Below are positions 62,371 to 64,000 of a stretch of DNA of 64,000 nt, piece after piece. Numbering within the stretch: the stretch's first letter is position 1; each line of letters begins with the position of its first letter. Source of the DNA: Coriaria nepalensis (taxonomy: Eukaryota > Streptophyta > Magnoliopsida > Cucurbitales > Coriariaceae); NCBI GenBank assembly GCA_027186245.1, contig CP114493.1, positions 3,417,501 through 3,481,500 of the forward strand, in the 5' to 3' direction. Both the position numbers and the translations under genes were made by a program. The notes below the pieces were generated by a model. That model saw only the letters and a program-made list of their open reading frames with translations, made no database searches and was not told the DNA's origin.

Positions 62371-63380
62371 CAGCTAAAGTTGTTTGCTTTCCTCAAATGA
62401 AAAGACGATTTTAGTTTTTGTTTTTGTTTTAAATTTTTTTATTTTTATTTTTAATTATTCGGTTTTTTATATTTAATTTAGTTTTAGTTAATATTAATAT
62501 ATTTTTAAATTTTAGTTATTAATTGAATATTAATATGAGATAAGAGAGAAAAGTAATTAATATTAAATGATAGTAAAAATAATATTAAAATATTAAATGA
62601 TAGAGAAAATATTAACATTTTTGTAGATAATGCTATAAATAAAAAGTACAATTTAGAGAATTGATGTAAAGATATATTTTAGGACTTTTGTTCAAATTTT
62701 TTAAAATTATAATTAAAAATGATTCTTAAAAAACCGGATGTTAAGACATTTAGTTAATTATCAACTAAAATTGTCTTTGAAAAAAAAAAAAAAAAAACAA
62801 GGTAGGTTTACAGAAAGAACTGCCAAGATGAATGTTGGAAATCTTGTTCAACATCTATGACATTCTTCGAGCTTTAGAAAAGAAGGGCGTAGCAATCGCG
62901 GGGAAGATTCAATGCAAGTCCCATCATATATGTCCGTTTGTGCCAATCATCTAATCTCAGCCATCCAATGTAATCCAACGGCTTCAAATCGTGCAATGTT
63001 AAAATAGGAAGGCATTTTGACCGGATATAGAGACTGAATTTGTATGGATACGAATTGTTATTTTTCTTAATTTTTTTTCTCTTCTCTTATTTATTTTCGC
63101 GATTGGTTTCGAGATCGGAACCGGACACCATTGGAACCAAACTCCATTTTCCTTTTTCATATTTGTGAGCAGAGATGCATAATTTTTACCTTTGAAAAGA
63201 AAAACGGAGAATTCTTTGTTAAAATTAGGGCCTAATTAATCCCTAATTTTTTTCTTGTATAGTTGTACTAATTTAATTCTCATTATTTCATTGTCGTTTC
63301 TTTATATGCTAACCTTTTGTGTTTTAAAATAAAGATCCCAGATTAATGAAAATACATATGATTTTTACATATTTTAAATT
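62371..63380. other. AT-rich DNA and probable copia D LTR
   Basis: 62779-62797 holds a poly-A run. From about 63000 the sequence should include the 5' LTR of the copia element whose primer site is at 63387, but the LTR start was not found. Confidence 0.4.
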
Positions 63381-63386
63381 TTTATA

Positions 63387-63399
63387 TGGTATCAGAACC
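63387..63399 (+). other. tRNA-iMet-type primer-binding site of copia D
   Basis: TGGTATCAGAACC differs by one base from the plant initiator-Met primer site TGGTATCAGAGCC. It is followed about 45 nt later by the Gag ATG region. Confidence 0.85.
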
Positions 63400-64000
63400 T
63401 AAATAATTTTAGGCCACCTTGAATCTCCTCCCTCCTTCCTAAAATGTCTACCAAGCCTCCCAAATCTCATACCTCTGCCTACTATCTCCACCCTTATGAT
63501 TCCCCAAACATATTAGCTTGTTTCCAAACAACTTAATGGCAATAGTTTTTCCTAATGGTTGAGAGCAATTACTCGAGCTTTGAATGCAAAAAAATAATTG
63601 TATTTTATAGATGCATCCCTCTCTTCCCATGATAAGAGTCACCCCGACTACAAGCAATGAGACCAGACTAAAGATATGGTGTTCACTTAGCTCCTAAACG
63701 CTATAGAACTGAACCTGGCCGATACCCTAGATTTTCACGATATCCTCCTTTGCCCAATAGAGCGACCTGACATCTAGATTTAGCCATGGAAACAGAGCAT
63801 ATATTTTTCATATCAAACGTGATCTAGCCTCTCTCAACCAACTTCACCTAACCATTCCCGATTACTATGGCCACCTAAAACAATTATGGCAAGAACCTGC
63901 ATCTCTCCAACATTTCACAGATCTCACCACCTACCAACAGTGAGAATCCGACGAACAAGTCTATCAATTTCTTCTACGCTTGAATGACTTATATTCTGCC
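63400..64000 (+). mobile_element. Ty1/copia element D, 5' part, runs off the window
   Basis: Gag starts near 63444 (MSTKPPKSHTSAYYLHPYDSP). The Y-L-H-P-x-D-x-P phrase is typical of one group of plant copia Gags (YFLHPSDNPG). Read through stops it continues with AITRALNAKK, DASLSSHDKSH and a region ending in the window edge. In-frame stops near 63532 and later indicate a dead or heavily mutated copy. Downstream domains would lie beyond 64000. Confidence 0.75.

Overview
The window is nuclear DNA from a flowering plant, almost certainly a eudicot. The evidence is AT-rich DNA, genes with many short GT-AG introns, plastid transit peptides, plant-specific gene families, telo-box and site II (TGGGCY) promoter motifs, and many decayed plant transposons. 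I cannot name the species. I found no bacterial, organellar or viral genes, no CRISPR array, no operon, and no convincing undescribed multi-gene system.

Layout. 1-10150 is nested retrotransposon debris: a Ty1/copia gag fragment (+), a truncated Ty3/gypsy element (-) with one LTR, and a second copia element (+) whose 3' LTR abuts a broken SPL transcription-factor exon. 12050-13740 is a dead MULE transposase (-). 14858-16030 is a solo LTR with a perfect 5-bp target duplication. 17691-20093 is an intact sporopollenin acyl-CoA synthetase gene of ACOS5 type (-). 22496-25920 is a third copia relic. 26440-27290 is a long-arm foldback element. 27746-31321 is a plastid stearoyl-ACP desaturase (+). 32062-33769 is a short-chain reductase (-). 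34070-40300 is repeat-rich and holds a second copy of the same MULE family.

From 40334 the window is gene-dense and every gene is on the minus strand: plastid O-acetylserine (thiol) lyase (40334-44576), U5 snRNP 40-kDa WD40 protein (45267-46304, with a 5'-UTR intron), ribosomal protein L5 (50814-53055), and a FAM133-like Ser/Lys-rich nuclear protein (53805-56586). A hAT-type MITE with a perfect 8-bp duplication sits inside a long-TIR foldback element at 48005-49345. The last 6.5 kb holds an esterase-like pseudogene, LINE remnants and the 5' end of a fourth copia element that runs off the edge.

How the genes relate. They are independent housekeeping or lipid/secondary-metabolism genes, not a cluster. 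ACOS5 (pollen-wall fatty acyl-CoA) and stearoyl-ACP desaturase both handle fatty acids, but they are divergent, separated by transposons, and probably expressed in different tissues. U5-40K, RPL5 and FAM133 all serve RNA or ribosome biology and share site II-like promoter motifs. All exon joins were made by eye from GT-AG signals, reading-frame continuity and recalled family sequences; none is backed by transcripts.
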